NCBI GenBank assembly: GCA_949752745.1
Contig: OX457034.1
Location: 6,711,625-6,775,624, forward strand
DNA: 64,000 nucleotides
Source of the DNA: Protula sp. h YS-2021
Taxonomy: Eukaryota > Annelida > Polychaeta > Sabellida > Serpulidae
Reading direction: 5' to 3'
Of the stretch, positions 10,626-23,220 are shown one piece after another. The position numbers and the translations under genes were made by a program. Within the stretch, counting starts at the first letter, position 1. Each line of letters begins with the position of its first letter. Under the pieces are notes generated by a model. The model was not told the origin of the DNA. It worked only from the letters and a program-made list of their open reading frames with translations, and made no database searches.

Positions 10626-11238
10626 GTAACCCCTAACTTCTAGAGAAAAAGAACAATGAAGCGTTGAATTAAAGAAAGAAAACATTCCAATACGTGACAT
10701 CAAACAAATAAATAAAAAAAATAAAGTGATGCGTACCCACACAAGGGAGCATTTTATGTGTACTGTTATGTACTGGGTACTTTTTCTGATTTTCAATACA
10801 ATACGCGGGCCACGGAACTTATACGTGTGACGGTCTACCCAAAACCGAATACTTCATTCGGTATCATGCCCGCAGGAAGTCTTACTGTATGGCGACGGTT
10901 CACGCACGGGGTTTTATTCGTTCCACATAGCAGCTGTTACAGTTCATCTTTGAGTGTGATCATTCTTAATACTACAAGGAAACGGTACTTAAATGCAATG
11001 ACGTCATGATCGAGCTGATACATAAACGCTCTCAGAACCTCGTACACAAAACAGAAACAAGAAATGTATCGTTCTCCCATCGACGTTTTTTTACACCCAG
11101 TCGACCCGATGAAACATTACACCAGCTAATTTAAATAAACCCCTTGATATCACTGTGATTTTAATGCATTAAATGAGCAACCCCTACCCCCAAACCCATC
11201 CTCCCAAGATCAGCATATTTAGTGAAATCTCAGTAAAG
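9257..11238. other. Non-coding stretch with a CT microsatellite
   Basis: No gene was recognised between the transposon and the 3' end of POLD3. The only distinct feature is a (CT)n run at 10583-10623 preceded by poly(C). The short open frames here lack splice sites, homology or codon bias. Confidence 0.5.
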
Positions 11239-11244
11239 TTTATT
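11239..11244 (-). terminator. POLD3 poly(A) signal
   Basis: AATAAA on the minus strand begins 8 nt after the TAA stop of POLD3, implying a very short 3' untranslated region. Confidence 0.6.
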
Positions 11245-11252
11245 TTGTAGAT

Positions 11253-14200
11253 TTATTTTTTCTTGAAGAAGCTCATTAATGAGGCCTGTTTTGTCCCTTT
11301 CTTTGGTGGCGTCGTCTTTTTGGTAGGAGACTTCTTGTCCTGCAAGTCAATCAAAAATAAAAATCAAGCACTGAACACAGAACTAAATACTTCGCTGTAA
11401 GATCGAGTTGATATATTATGGAGGCACTTGATTTGAAACATAACAGACATTTCCCGAAATTTAATATACTTTTCCAGGGTTCGCGCTGGGTTCTCAGGAA
11501 AGTGAGTCAAGAAAGGAAAGTGTGACTCAGTTGGGTCCAGAAACACTCGGTGGGTTCCGAAAAAGTGAGTCATTTCGTAAAAAATACCCCAAAGTAGACA
11601 AAAAAAACCCCGCCAACGCGAACCCTGTTTTTTTTGGTGACCAGTACCTTGTAAAAGAATATTGCTTTAAATTTAAGTAACGCGCCGCGAATTGAAAGTT
11701 CGTTTCACTGTTCAGCAAAACACATACCTCTTTACGAATTTGAGCGAAACTTCTATCGGAGAAAATATTGCGAAAAGACATCTCCATGGGAATACTCACT
11801 TTTGCCTGAGTGACAGTTGCTGCATGTTTGGTTGTCTTGGTAACGGGCGGTGTCGGGGGAATTACGTCTTCATCCGAACAACTCTCTGACTCCGTCTCCC
11901 ACACTTTCTCTGTCACTAAAGAAATACAAAATTCCAAAGCTTTGTGCAAATATATTAAAAGAAAACAGACATGTAAAGAGCAGACCAAAAGCAATAGATG
12001 TGCAGGCCACTTCGATACTTCCGTTAGCCTTCGACCCCTACGTCATTTGAGAAGGTCCCAGCACTACAGAATTAAATCTCTAACCAACAGTGAAATGACT
12101 TTCTTACCCATAAACCCATCGTCATCTACAAATGACTTGGACACCATTTTCTTCTGTCTCTTTCGCCTCTTTACGCCATTGGACGAGGACTTCTGGGAGG
12201 GCGTTTCCGGTTCCGCTTTCTCGGGACTGGTTTCCGTTTTCTTAGGCTCCGGAGATGGTTCTTTCTTGGGTGGTGATGGCGGCGTTGGTGGTGGGGTTGG
12301 TTCCCGAACTGGCTCAGGAAGAGGCTCCTCTTCTGCAAAAACAAAATTGCACCCTTTCTCAGATTATCGTACTGATAGATCCGCCGACATGAGAATGGCT
12401 TATTTATTTGTATTATATTTCAAGTATAATTTGAAAATAAACGAAGCAGTGTTTTTAACCCCCCGAAGGAAAGTACCAACCTGAATTCTACATCATGTTA
12501 AGAGTGTGGTATCAGTTCTCAGTTGCCGCAGAATCTAGGTCTTTATATAACACAGCACAGGGCAGGCACGTGTACTGAACATGGTGATAGGACAGGGCAA
12601 GTGTACTGAGAGTGGTGATGGGACCCGGCAGTTGTTCTGAGAGTGGTGATGGAACCCAGAAAGTACTGAGAGTGGTGATGGAACTGGGCATGTGTACCGA
12701 GAGTGGTGATGAAACCGAGAAAGTACTCAGTGGTGAGGGAACCACGAAAGTGTACAGTGGTGATGGGACCAGGAAAGTGTACTGAGGGTGGTGATGGAAC
12801 CAAGCATGTGTACTGACAGTGGTGATGGGACCGGGTATGTGTACTGACAGTGGTGATGGGACCAGCTATGTGTACTGACAGCGGGGATGGAACTTGGCAT
12901 GTGTAATGACAGTGGTGGTGGAACCGGGAAAGTGTACTGAGAGTGGTGAAGGAAGTGGGAAGTGTGCTGAGAGTGGTGATGGAACCAGGCATGTGTACAG
13001 ACAGTAATGATGGAACCGGGGCTGTGTACTGACAGTGGTGATGGGACCGGGGCTGTGTACTGAGAGCGGTGATGGAACCGGGGCTGTGTATTGACAGTGG
13101 TGATGGGACCGGGGCTGTGTACTGAGAGTGGTGATGGAACCGGGGCTGTGTATTGACAGTGGTGGTGGGACCGGGAAAGTGTGATGAGAATGCTGATGGA
13201 ACGGCATGTGTGCAGGGCACTGTTATGAGCGCCGGCAACTGTACTTGTTATGGGACCAGGCATATTTGCACGGCATGCCAGCGGGCACTTGTATATGGCA
13301 GTGATGGCATCAGGCAAGTGCACGGGGATGAGAGCACGCACGCAGCCAGGGCACGGATATGGGAACAGGCACGTATATCGGGCATGCAGATGAGAATGGG
13401 CACGTGTACATGACATGGCTACAGGCACGTGTACAGGGCACGGTGATGGGAGTGGGCACGTGTACACGACATGGCTACAGGCACGTGTACAGGGCACGGC
13501 CATGGCAGTGATGAGAGCGGGCACGTAGCCAGGCCATGGCTATGGCTACAGGCACGTGAACAGGGCACGGTGATGGGAGTGGGCACTTGTACACATGGCT
13601 ACAGGCACGTGTACATGGCATGGTCATGGCAGTGGGTATGTGTACACGACATGGCTACAGGCACGTGTACAGGGCACGGTGATGGGAGGGGGCACGTGTA
13701 CACGACATGGCTACAGGCACGTGTACAGGGCACGGTGATGGGAGTGGGCACGTGTACACGACATGGCTACAGGCACGTGTACAGGGCACGGCCATGGCAG
13801 TGATGAGAGCGGGCACGTAGCCAGGCCATGGCTATGGGAACAGGCACGTGTGCAGGACACGGTGATGGGAGTGGGCACGCGTGGAGGACACAGCTGGGTG
13901 ACGTCACCTTGCTCGTCCTCGCTGCTGCTGCTTGACCACACCTGCGCCCTGATGCGGCGTCGCTTCTTCTGTTGCACCTCTGCCATTAAAAAAAACACGA
14001 CTACCACGTGATTCGTGTAAGACCATCACGTGATTCGTATAATATTATCACGTGTCTTGTTTAAGATTATCACATGGTCTGTAATGTTTTTTAAAGTGAC
14101 GAGTACCAGGACAGCGTTACAATTTATGTGGCGCAAATTCCTGAGGAAGACTAAACGACAGAGGTGATAACTCGTAACTGAATTTACAGGCTGTAGTCGA

Positions 14201-17200
14201 ATTTCAAACAAAAATTTACCTTCGTCAGAATCATCTCTTTGTTTCTTTTTCCTGTAACACATGTAGTCTTTTTTATTTCACACGATATTGTTTTGCGCAA
14301 TCACCCGTTTTTTTTTTATTTATTTTTTGTTGCTGATTTCTCATGACAATTTCAACAACGTCTTGGCACGCAGGCCTTTCCCAGGATTTTATCACTTTAT
14401 GTTTTGCACAATCAACTTGCAATTGCGTTTTTCGTTATCTACAGAGCAGATGGGGCATCCTGGCGAAAAAGAGATTTCTCCTCTACAACTTATGCTTTTT
14501 TACTTATTTAACAAGTAATAAAATAGCAGTTTAACGTGAGGCGGAAAGCACAGGCAAACATCGAGCTTACGCGTTGACTCCTTCTTGATATTGTCTGGCT
14601 TTTTTTTCATAAATTCGTAATAGAACTCTGGAACATTGTGACAAGCAGCCCATCCACTCACCCCTTGGCTGTCTGTGTGGCCTTCGGCGGTGTTCTCTTG
14701 GACGCTGGTAGTTCTTTTGTCGTGTTTTTGCTGCTTTCGTTGTCATGTACAGTTCCCATCGCGGGCTTTTTTGGCTTACTGGCTGCCAAATGTATGTAAA
14801 TCAACCAATCGATAACTGTTATACAAGTGCACGCAACCTCAGCTTATTGCTTTTTTCATTACTTCAAAGAAAATAACTGCTGGACTCTTTTTTTGTAATC
14901 GTGTAAAAGTAACCAAATACATTTCTAATTTAAAAAGACCAAATTTATTTCAAATAGATATACCTTGATTTGCGAAAAAATTTGCTATGCCCCCTGCCTT
15001 GCCTTTTGCTTGAGATCCCTAGAAAGGGTAAATACTTTTATGTCATTGTTATATCATTAATAATTAATCTTTTTTTTTTAAAATTCCCTTTTACGTTTTT
15101 CAAGGGGACGGATTAGCGATATAACACTACAATAAGTAAAGCAGGATTTGTTTTGAGGAATAAGCACACCGCCCTCTATCCGATTCCATAGCCTCTCTCG
15201 TGTTCTCAATCAAATCTTCAAACTTTTGAGATCGAACATCATGCAAATCCCCTCGGGTTTTTTGCGCATGACTTCTGCGACTGATCTACAGCCATTTATC
15301 AAAAGCAACACAAAATTAAAATGTAACATCCAAAATGAGTGGTTTTATCTATCCTCCCTCTTCGATCTTGGAACTAAGAAGTGCACATAAGCTTTTTGCT
15401 CACAAAATTCAGTTCTAAAATTGTGGAGTGACCTTTTTGTGTTCGGGTGCTGTCGAATTTTCTGGGGTTTTCTGCGAGTCCGTATTGTTGTGTTTTTCCA
15501 GCGCTGGAGAAGTCTTCTTGTTGACAGTGGAGGCAAACATGCCAGCAATCCCGCTCGGCTTTTTTGTACTCGACCCACTTCCGGTCTGCGGCTGCGGACG
15601 GCGAAGCAAAGTAGCCGTAGATAGATTAGCAATATCTTATTTACTTCAAAATTATACGTAAAACCAGTAATTAACAACTTCAGCTCCGCGACGTCCTTCA
15701 ACAATCTGTACCAACTGCCTGTCTTTTTCTTTTTTTTTTTTCATCTCTTTATTGAATGATGGAACGCTTAATGACTGAATAAAGTGTTTGCAAATGACCT
15801 TGGAGAAGGAGGGCGCCGCTGTGGTGGGCTGAGCTACTTCACGCAGCAGCTCCATGTCCGAGTCGGACCGCAACACAGCCTGCTTGCACACGATTGCGCT
15901 ATACCTACACAAACATATGCGCGTGAAATCTCAGCATGGATTTACTATTTATATCAACGAAAGACGCCGAAGGATAGGTGCAAAATTTTGCCCCTTTTCA
16001 GGACCGTTTCAAGCACAGATTTCTTTTTGTTCGACTTCGTTTTTTTTTCACATTTTTTGTTTCATGCAATCAAGTTATACTTTTTTCAAAATAAAAACCT
16101 ATCATTTTTATTTTACAATATTTTTCAGGACCAATTCAAGTACTTCTTCTATTTTCTGCAATTACGATTTACTTCTTTACATTTTTGTCTTGTGTCATCA
16201 ATTTAAGCGTTCTATTTTTTTACCCAAATGAGAATAAAGTTATGCTTACTTATTTGACTGCATGAGATTTTCTTTTTTAATGTCATAATCGGCCTGATAT
16301 AGCGTGGCTTTGTCCCTGACTCTGGATTTGCTGACACTGTACACATGACAACTGCTCACGGGATTGAATGTTGACTTGATATGTGATAAACGCTCCTCGG
16401 GGACAATTTGAAAATGTTGAACCTGGTTTTTCAAAATCCTCTGTTAGGTTGCAAAACAAATATGACACGGGAAAAAAGTTAAATATACTTTTTTTTTTTT
16501 TCTTTTTTTTTTGTTTTTTTTTTTTAATTTTATTTTAATACTTAAATTTTTTGGGTACATGCCAGAAAAAATCTCTCAAAAAACATTATTTGCACCTATC
16601 AGCACTTGTGAATGGGTGACATATCTGAAGCCTTAAATTACCTCATAATCTCCATTTCTTTTCACTCCACTAACAAAATAAGTCACACACAAGTTCTTTG
16701 CTTTTTTATCTCGCTCCCTCTGTACAAAAGTTTGCAGCATTCTGTAAGAAACATGCGATGCATCTCTATAAGCTATATATTTACTTATTGCCTTAAAACA
16801 ACGGAAAAGGAATTAAAAACATTAAAGCAATAAAAAAAGCCTGTAAGGCGGTAAAATACCAAAATGGTCTACGCAATCTGCATGTTTCAATTAAGCAGAA
16901 CTATTTTCAACCTACGAAACAAATCATGAACACAAACGTACCGTTTTGCTTGGTTAGCGTGGACTGACAGCGTATAACTCAGCCAGCTGCAGGTAACCTG
17001 TAACACGATGATCTGTCAGTTTGTACTGTATTACATTGAAATGTTGTTCGAAATAGACAGAAAACAACTCTGTTTAGCAGCTTTATCACTTTTCTGTACA
17101 CTTGTCAGAACTTTGCAAAAACAAAAATGTCTGAATATATTTATTTACTTTTTATGACATTATTTGCCTTTCATTTTCCAATTAACGTCGTTGTGGTTGA

Positions 17201-19697
17201 ATGTCGGTATGTTTTCCTGTACGAAGTACCCAAAAATATTAAAGTTGAACTGGGATACTTGAAGAATCACCTGACCTGGCCGACTTCCATCCGTTCTTTG
17301 ACTGGTTGACACCGACGCGATTACTGAGAAGCGCGGGAGTGTAATTAGGTTTATGAATTGCAAATAAAAATACAAGGAGGAATCAAACTGAATAAGCCAA
17401 CTCAGGGTTTCCCAGTGCACTGGCTCAGTACAGAAAACTTGAACTGGGGAAAAGCATGAAGAAAGAAAAAGTAAAATACATTAAAGTTTATTTATTTTTT
17501 TCGTGGTTCCGTGGTTCATGACATTATTATAATGAGTTTTTAGCACAAAACAAGTGCTATATCTATTTCAAAGTGATTTTGACGTATTTCTCCACTGACT
17601 TCCAAGGTTCTCTGTTTCTCTGCTTCTACGTTTATCCAAAAATAGCTCCGAGTCAGTTCCTCCTTAAATAACTTTGTATATCTCTCCGTCAGAGTTACAA
17701 AGCCTTCCACTGTTCCGCTAATAGGGGTGAACCAGACCCTATCAGTCAAACATTTACTGAAAGTTAATGCACAGTATACCCTTTCTGTAAAACGGGCACA
17801 ATTTTTAATGGGCTGCATATCTTTCATTTCTCCCTTAAAGTGCAGAAAAGTCAGTTTCCTCAGTCATTTATCAAATGTTTATTTACGTTCTGGGCTTTAA
17901 ATGTCATGTGACCAAAACTTTTAAGGAGTTATTGGTTATCTGTAAAATAAATACCCAAATACTTGACAGATGCAGAATTAGCTATAAATTTATTAGGTAC
18001 TACCACAATATTTTATTCTAATTTCTTCCATGCTTTTTGAAATACCAGTTCGAAAACACGGAAGTTGTATACGAGGGGGAGGTGAACGAATTCCTAAATA
18101 AATCCAAATTGGCGAAATGAACAAAAAAAAAAAAAACATATTCCGTGGTTCAAAACAAATTTACGCGTATATTGTCAAATACCACAAAGTGATGCATATT
18201 TAAGTCGACAGGGTTGCAAAACTTGCAGCTGGCTTATTTAGTGGAGTTGGAATTTAGCACTTTGTTGTCAATTGCGATCTACTCTAGCCAATTCTATCTC
18301 CTCTCCCTCGTATGATTGCCGTTGCACTTTAAAGGCCTTTGGCAGATGCCAATACTCGTCGAATCGTGGGTCATTGAATCGTGCACAACATCGCCATAGA
18401 GGTGCTGTCAAAGCCATTGCTATATTGTGAGGATCTGAAACGGTAGCCGACTCCCAGTAGTGAGCCGCTTTTTAGAGCTAATCACCCTCCCTATCCCCCC
18501 CAACCCCAAAAAATGTAGCTCCAAGAAGCGGTGCGCTAAAAAGTTTCCAGGCACCGCTTCAAAGCCTCGCTATATAACGAGAAGCAAGTCAACCGCGCTC
18601 GCTCTGAGGCACCCCTGTGGCTACTTTGTGCGAGATTCAACGACCCGTAAGTTTTTATTGCCATCTGCTCAGGCCCTCAAAGTACAGCGGCAATCATATA
18701 CAACTTCTGTTTCTTTATACGCTTTCTTTAAAGGAAAATAATACGGAAATAACCCCAAATCTCCCGCAATAAATGATATTTGTTTGTATACAGGGAGCAT
18801 ACTTTGTTACGTGAAATAGTAACAATAATTTTTTGCAATTATCCACCGAAAAACTTTTAAATTGATATTTCAAAAAGAACACAAACATAAAAAGTCAAAT
18901 ATTGTGGGTGTACCAAATAAATTTATACGTATTTCTGCATCCATCAACTATTTAATATATATTGTCCAAATAAACTATAACCCCTTTATTTAAATTTTCG
19001 GTCCCTTGACTTTGGTCACGTGACATTTAAAGGCCAGAATGTAAACAAACATTTGACATGTGGATGCGTAAGCTAACTTTTCTGCACTTTTATGAACAAA
19101 TAAAAGATATACAGCTCACTAAAAACTGTGCCTGTTTTACAAAAAGGACCTACTGGGCATGAACTTTCTGTAGATGTTTGAATAATAGGGGCTGGTATGC
19201 AGGATTCGTGCCTCAGAACATATAAAATTGACCCCTATTAGTGGAGCAATGGAAGGTTTCGTAGCTCTGACAGAGAGATATACGATGTTATACAAGTCAG
19301 AGCTACTCGGAGCTAAAAAAAATTGAGCTACAGGTATGTTTTTTTTCTGTACGAGTAAATTTCGCAGATGAAACTGTGAATATGCTTGTTACTGTTCAGG
19401 CAAATATTATATATTTTTGTAAACACATTCCCCACTATTTCTGTAAACGAAACCTCGATTCAGTTATTCTGTTCTTTATATTCTAAGCGAAAAATTAAAA
19501 TAAACTTAAAGTAAGCTCCTTGATACTTATATTATCGCCCAGTTTCTCTTTCAGCTGTCTCCAAATTAAAACATCTTTCTTTCAAGCTTGAAATATGTCG
19601 TAGGTGTTCCGCCTATACTTACAATTCTGTTTTCATCGTATATGTACTCGTCCAAATTATCAAGATAAAGTTCATCAAAATGTTCTGTAGTTTCCAT
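11253..19697 (-). CDS. POLD3: DNA polymerase delta subunit 3 (POLD3/p66)
   Basis: This is the accessory subunit of replicative DNA polymerase delta, which acts in the nucleus and tethers the enzyme to PCNA. Thirteen exons fit in phase: 19623-19697, 16942-16997, 16642-16741, 16250-16440, 15799-15904, 15433-15591, 14964-15018, 14662-14782, 14220-14251, 13908-13979, 12108-12332, 11800-11915, 11253-11339. They total 464 aa, against 466 in human. The N-terminus (LYLDNLDEYIYDE, then WLSYTLSVHANQAKR, then VTYFVSG) matches the p50-binding domain. The linker keeps SGIAGMFAS, GGIANFFANQ, KKRRRI with a Ser/Asp/Glu tract, and FVDDDGFMVTEKVWE. It ends in the PCNA-binding PIP box KQASLMSFF. Intron 1 contains a foldback element and intron 10 contains two minisatellites. 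The 5' UTR was not defined. Confidence 0.95.
12560..13200. repeat. Minisatellite, 31-bp period, in a POLD3 intron
   Basis: About 20 diverged copies of a unit like GTGTACTGACAGTGGTGATG followed by GGACCGGGGCT. Because 31 is not a multiple of 3 and the unit lacks minus-strand stops, overlapping minus-strand frames of up to about 260 codons stay open; these are repeat artefacts. The array lies between POLD3 exons 11 and 10. Confidence 0.9.
13235..13885. repeat. Minisatellite, about 56-bp period, in the same POLD3 intron
   Basis: Higher-order array of GGCACGTGTACACGACATGG and CACGTGTACAGGGCACGGTG units, with variants carrying GTGATGAGAGCGGGCACGTA. It directly follows the 31-bp array and ends about 20 bp from POLD3 exon 10. 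It is rich in CACGTG (E-box) palindromes. Confidence 0.88.
16488..16545. repeat. T-rich low-complexity tract
   Basis: Near-continuous thymines with interspersed C and G, in the POLD3 intron between exons 4 and 3; on the sense (minus) strand it is purine-rich. Confidence 0.7.
17643..19315. mobile_element. Inverted pair of foldback elements (copies 2 and 3) in POLD3 intron 1
   Basis: A 1.67-kb near-palindrome. The left half (17643-about 18450) runs in the same direction as the element at 2793-3711 but is diverged and has internal deletions. The right half (about 18510-19315) is the reverse complement of positions 2793-3590 of that element and much closer to it. Both outer ends carry the same terminal motif (TAGCTCCGAGT, and ACTCGGAGCTA inverted). 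The short centre (about 18450-18510) includes a C-rich spacer. A transcript would form a very long imperfect hairpin. No coding potential was seen. Confidence 0.75.
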
Positions 19698-20818
19698 ATT
19701 TGCGCGCATAAACAATACCATTCATTTGGTGTAGTCTGCATCTTTTGTACGAGATTGCGCAATTCTCATTAAAACCATATTAATCATTTGATATGCTTTT
19801 AATGAAGTCTAGAAACGTTAATCGTTTTAATAACTTTTGCTCTGTTTTGTTAAGGTATAATGGAGAATCCTATAATTAAAACGATTATGTTGACTCTGAC
19901 AAAACAAATATAAATAAAAAAATGAGTATTGGAATTTGAGAAATATATGCAGATAAAACACCTGTGCACCCTTTTAATTAGCCTGGCTAGGTTAATATAT
20001 TCCTTTAAACTCGACAGTGTAACCTTTGTAATGATTGTGTCTAAAATAAATAAATAAATTACCAAGGTGATGAAAGTTTTTCTAGAGACATTGTAAGAAA
20101 AAATATGAATAAAATAGATATTTGTGTAATTTCGTATGTTTTCTTTGCACAATGTTACTGGAAATGAAACAATTTTTAAGGATTAATTAATTTTTAAATA
20201 AGTTTGTGTTATTTAATAAAATTTGGCGCCTTATTTGGTTTAAAACGCGAAGGGATGGATGGAAGATATTGCAAAAAAAAACAAAAAAAAACATAGCCAA
20301 TGCTGACCTGCTACAGGGGCCAGACAGCCGTGCTAAGCTTACACATGAGTATTAATGTAATATAGTCGTTTGGATAAAACGAGGTATACTTGATAGGCCA
20401 AGTTATGCAAAATGTACACATTTAAATGAATAAATTAAAATAAAATTGAAAAAATATATAATGTATAGGGTCAAACAAATTAGTTTAAAAATGCAATGTT
20501 TCCCTTTAGTAATGAGAATCAACCGGACCAAGACCACACCTTAATGCCACTGGAATAAAAAATACAGTACAGATGTCGGTAGCATAAAGTTTATTAAGTC
20601 TTGTTTCAATTTCCTAACATACCGACCTAAAAGCATACGCACAGACTGAAAGATCAAGATAATATCTCAACAAACGATTCCAGTGAAAAACGATCAGACG
20701 GCAAAAAATATTAGTTTAGCAAGGGTTACCTACATGGCCTTGCACACAGGAGATCAAAGAAAGCTATAGAACAAGCCGGTATTACCAGTAGGGTGTTCGC
20801 CTCCCTCGAGGCGGGGTC
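19698..20818. other. AT-rich region upstream of POLD3
   Basis: Probably holds the POLD3 promoter and 5' leader near 19700-19900, but no TATA box or defined element could be supported. The remainder is AT-rich without recognisable genes. Confidence 0.4.
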
Positions 20819-20865
20819 ACAGTCTGCTCGGGACCTCAGTACCACCAGTGGTACTGAGGTCCCGA

Positions 20866-21600
20866 AGCATTTTTTACTTTAAAATCCTAGATTAAATTGT
20901 TTTAAGCTGAAAGAAACGTTCAAAACCAAAAATCAATGTTACTTCCCGAAAAAAAGTGAAGATGTGGTACTGAGGGCCCGGTGGTGGCACTGAGGACCCA
21001 AACTTTTTGTTTGCTTCAAAATGCTAGATTAAGTTGTTTGAAGCTGAAAGAAACGTTCAAAACCAAAAATCAATGCTTACTTTCAGAAAAAAGTAAAGTG
21101 GTGGTACTGAGGACCCGGTGGTGGCACTGAGGACCCAAACTTTTTTTTGCTTCAAAATGCTAGATTAAGTTGTTTTAAGCTGAAAGAAACGTTCAAAACC
21201 AAAAATCAATGCTTACTTTCAGAAAAAAGTAAAGTGGTGGTACTGAGGACCCGGTGGTGGCACTGAGGACCCAAACTTTTTTTTTTTTGCTTCAAAATGC
21301 TAGATTAAGTTGTTTTAAGCTGAAAGAAACGTTCCAAACTAAAAATCAATGCTTACTTTCAGAAAAAATAAAGTGGTGGTACTGAGGACCCGGTGGTGGC
21401 ACTGAGGACCCAAACTTTTTTTTGCTTCAAAATGCTAGATTAAGTTGTTTTAAGCTGAAAGAAACGTTCAAAACCAAAAATCAATGCATACTTTCAGAAA
21501 AAAGTAAAGTGGTGGTACTGAGGACCCGGTGGTGGCACTGAGGCCCGATGGTGGCACTGATGACCCAAACTTGTTTTTCGCTTCAAAATGCTATATTAGG
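20866..21600. repeat. 137-bp tandem array (five to six units)
   Basis: Units begin GTGGTACTGAGGACCCGGTG at about 20964, 21101, 21237, 21376 and 21512, with spacings of 136-139 bp. Each continues through TGCTAGATTAAGTTGTTTTA and GCTGAAAGAAACGTTCAAAA. Copies are highly similar, so the expansion is recent. Confidence 0.9.
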
Positions 21601-22489
21601 TGGTTTTAAGCTGAAAGAAACGTAAAATACGTAATCTAAAATAATCGGGTCCTCAGTATCACCACCTGGTCCTCAGGGCCACCACCGGGGCCTCAGGACC
21701 ACCACCGGGTACTCACTACCACCATCGAGTCCTCACTACCACCACCGGGTCCTCACTACCACCACAGGGTCCTCATTACCACTACCGAATCCTCAGTACC
21801 ACCAACCGAGCCTCAGGGCCACCAACAGGTCATCGATGCCACCACTTACATTTTTTTCGAAAAGTATGATTTTTGTTATTGTTATAATGGTTTATTTTCA
21901 CTCTCAAACATTACAAATCTTACATGTAAAATGAAAATAAAGCAAGAATGTCTAGGGACGTTGTGACCAATCTAGTAAATCACGTATCACTTGGCTTGTA
22001 TGGTCGCCAGAAAGTGGTCATATTGCAAAACACGGCTGCAGAAAAATCTTACAAATATGAAGGAATCCGCTCAAAATTGTGGGAGAAGAAGCATTTTGAA
22101 AATTCGACGCCAAAAATTAAAAAAAGAAAAATGCCCCCACTTAGCCAATATTAGGCGGATCTCCAAATGAAGTAATTTTTCAAGAGAGGCCTACCTAAAA
22201 ATATTCTTACAAATTTTAAGAAAATCTGACCAATACTGTGGGAAAAGAAGCATTTTGAAAACTAATCCGAATTTCGCTACACGTAGCGAAATAGCACCCA
22301 TTTGCAAAGGGCAGAGACACAACATATTTGGTCAAAGTCACATTTTTCAGTGTTTCGACATAATTGTCAGCTTTCGGATTATTATCGTGAACGAGGCCAT
22401 CGAAGTGAATATAATGTAACCTCATTTGGGCACAAATAAATCAAATTCAGTTTTCTAACCGTTTTTGAGATACTGATCAACTTACAGTT

Positions 22490-23220
22490 TTTGACCTTGA
22501 CCATGATGGAGGAGGTCAAGATCACCGAGGTACCTCTTATATAACGTCTTTTTGGCCCAAAGGGTCGAAAATGAGCTCAAAATCGCTCTATCTCTAACCC
22601 TTTTCTAGATAATAGTCAACTTCCGGTTTTTGACTTTGACCGTGACCCAGGTCAAAGTCACCGAGGTACCTCTTATGTAACATTGTTTAGGCCCAAAGGG
22701 TCGAAAATGAGATCAAAATCGCTCTATCTCTAACCGTTTCCGAGATGATTCGGCCTGTCGTTAAGGACGCGTAAAGTCACGTGACCTTTGACCTTGACCC
22801 TCAAGGTCAAGGTTAGTGATAAAAGTTTACCCTTTACTGAGTACGTTTTATGCATTCACACTGGGATTTGAGCACCTTTATGGCTACTTTTCGTGATTAA
22901 TAGGTGTTTCCAAAAATATTTTGACCTCAATTTGACCTTGACCTCTGAGGTTCAAGGTCAAAAAATTTTACGGATTTGACGACAACTCATTACCCTCTAT
23001 GTCTCTGCCAAATGCCGTCTTTTTACGACAAACCCTGTAGGAGGAGTTTTCTAGAAACCACTTTGAGGTCAGAAAAAATTTGACCTCAATTTGACCTTGA
23101 ACTTCAAGGTCAAGGTCAAAAAATTTTGCGGATTTGACGACATCTCGTTACCCTCTATCATTGTGCCAAATTTCATCGTCCTACGTCAAATAGCCTAGGA
23201 GGAGTTTTCTGGAAACCTCC
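22490..23220. repeat. TGACCTTGACC-rich tandem repeat tract
   Basis: Two unit families lie here. About 22495-22745 has two copies containing ACCGAGGTACCTCTTATGTAA and CCCAAAGGGTCGAAAATGAG. About 22920-23220 has two copies containing GACCTCAATTTGACCTTGAC and TTTGCGGATTTGACGACATC. This style of repeat is widespread in lophotrochozoan genomes. Confidence 0.75.

Noticed and set aside
12512..13524. Several long minus-strand open frames (77-265 codons) rich in His, Ser and Pro
   Set aside because: They are periodic products of the 31-bp and 56-bp minisatellites in a POLD3 intron, overlap one another in all frames and lack homology.
13153..14011. Plus-strand open frames rich in Gly, His and Thr
   Set aside because: Translation of the E-box-rich minisatellite on the strand opposite POLD3; no splice or start context.
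14570..14635. An additional POLD3 exon (minus-strand frame with MKKKPDNIKKEST and a GTAAGC donor)
   Set aside because: The phases of the flanking exons already join correctly without it (GG|G) and no convincing acceptor precedes it.
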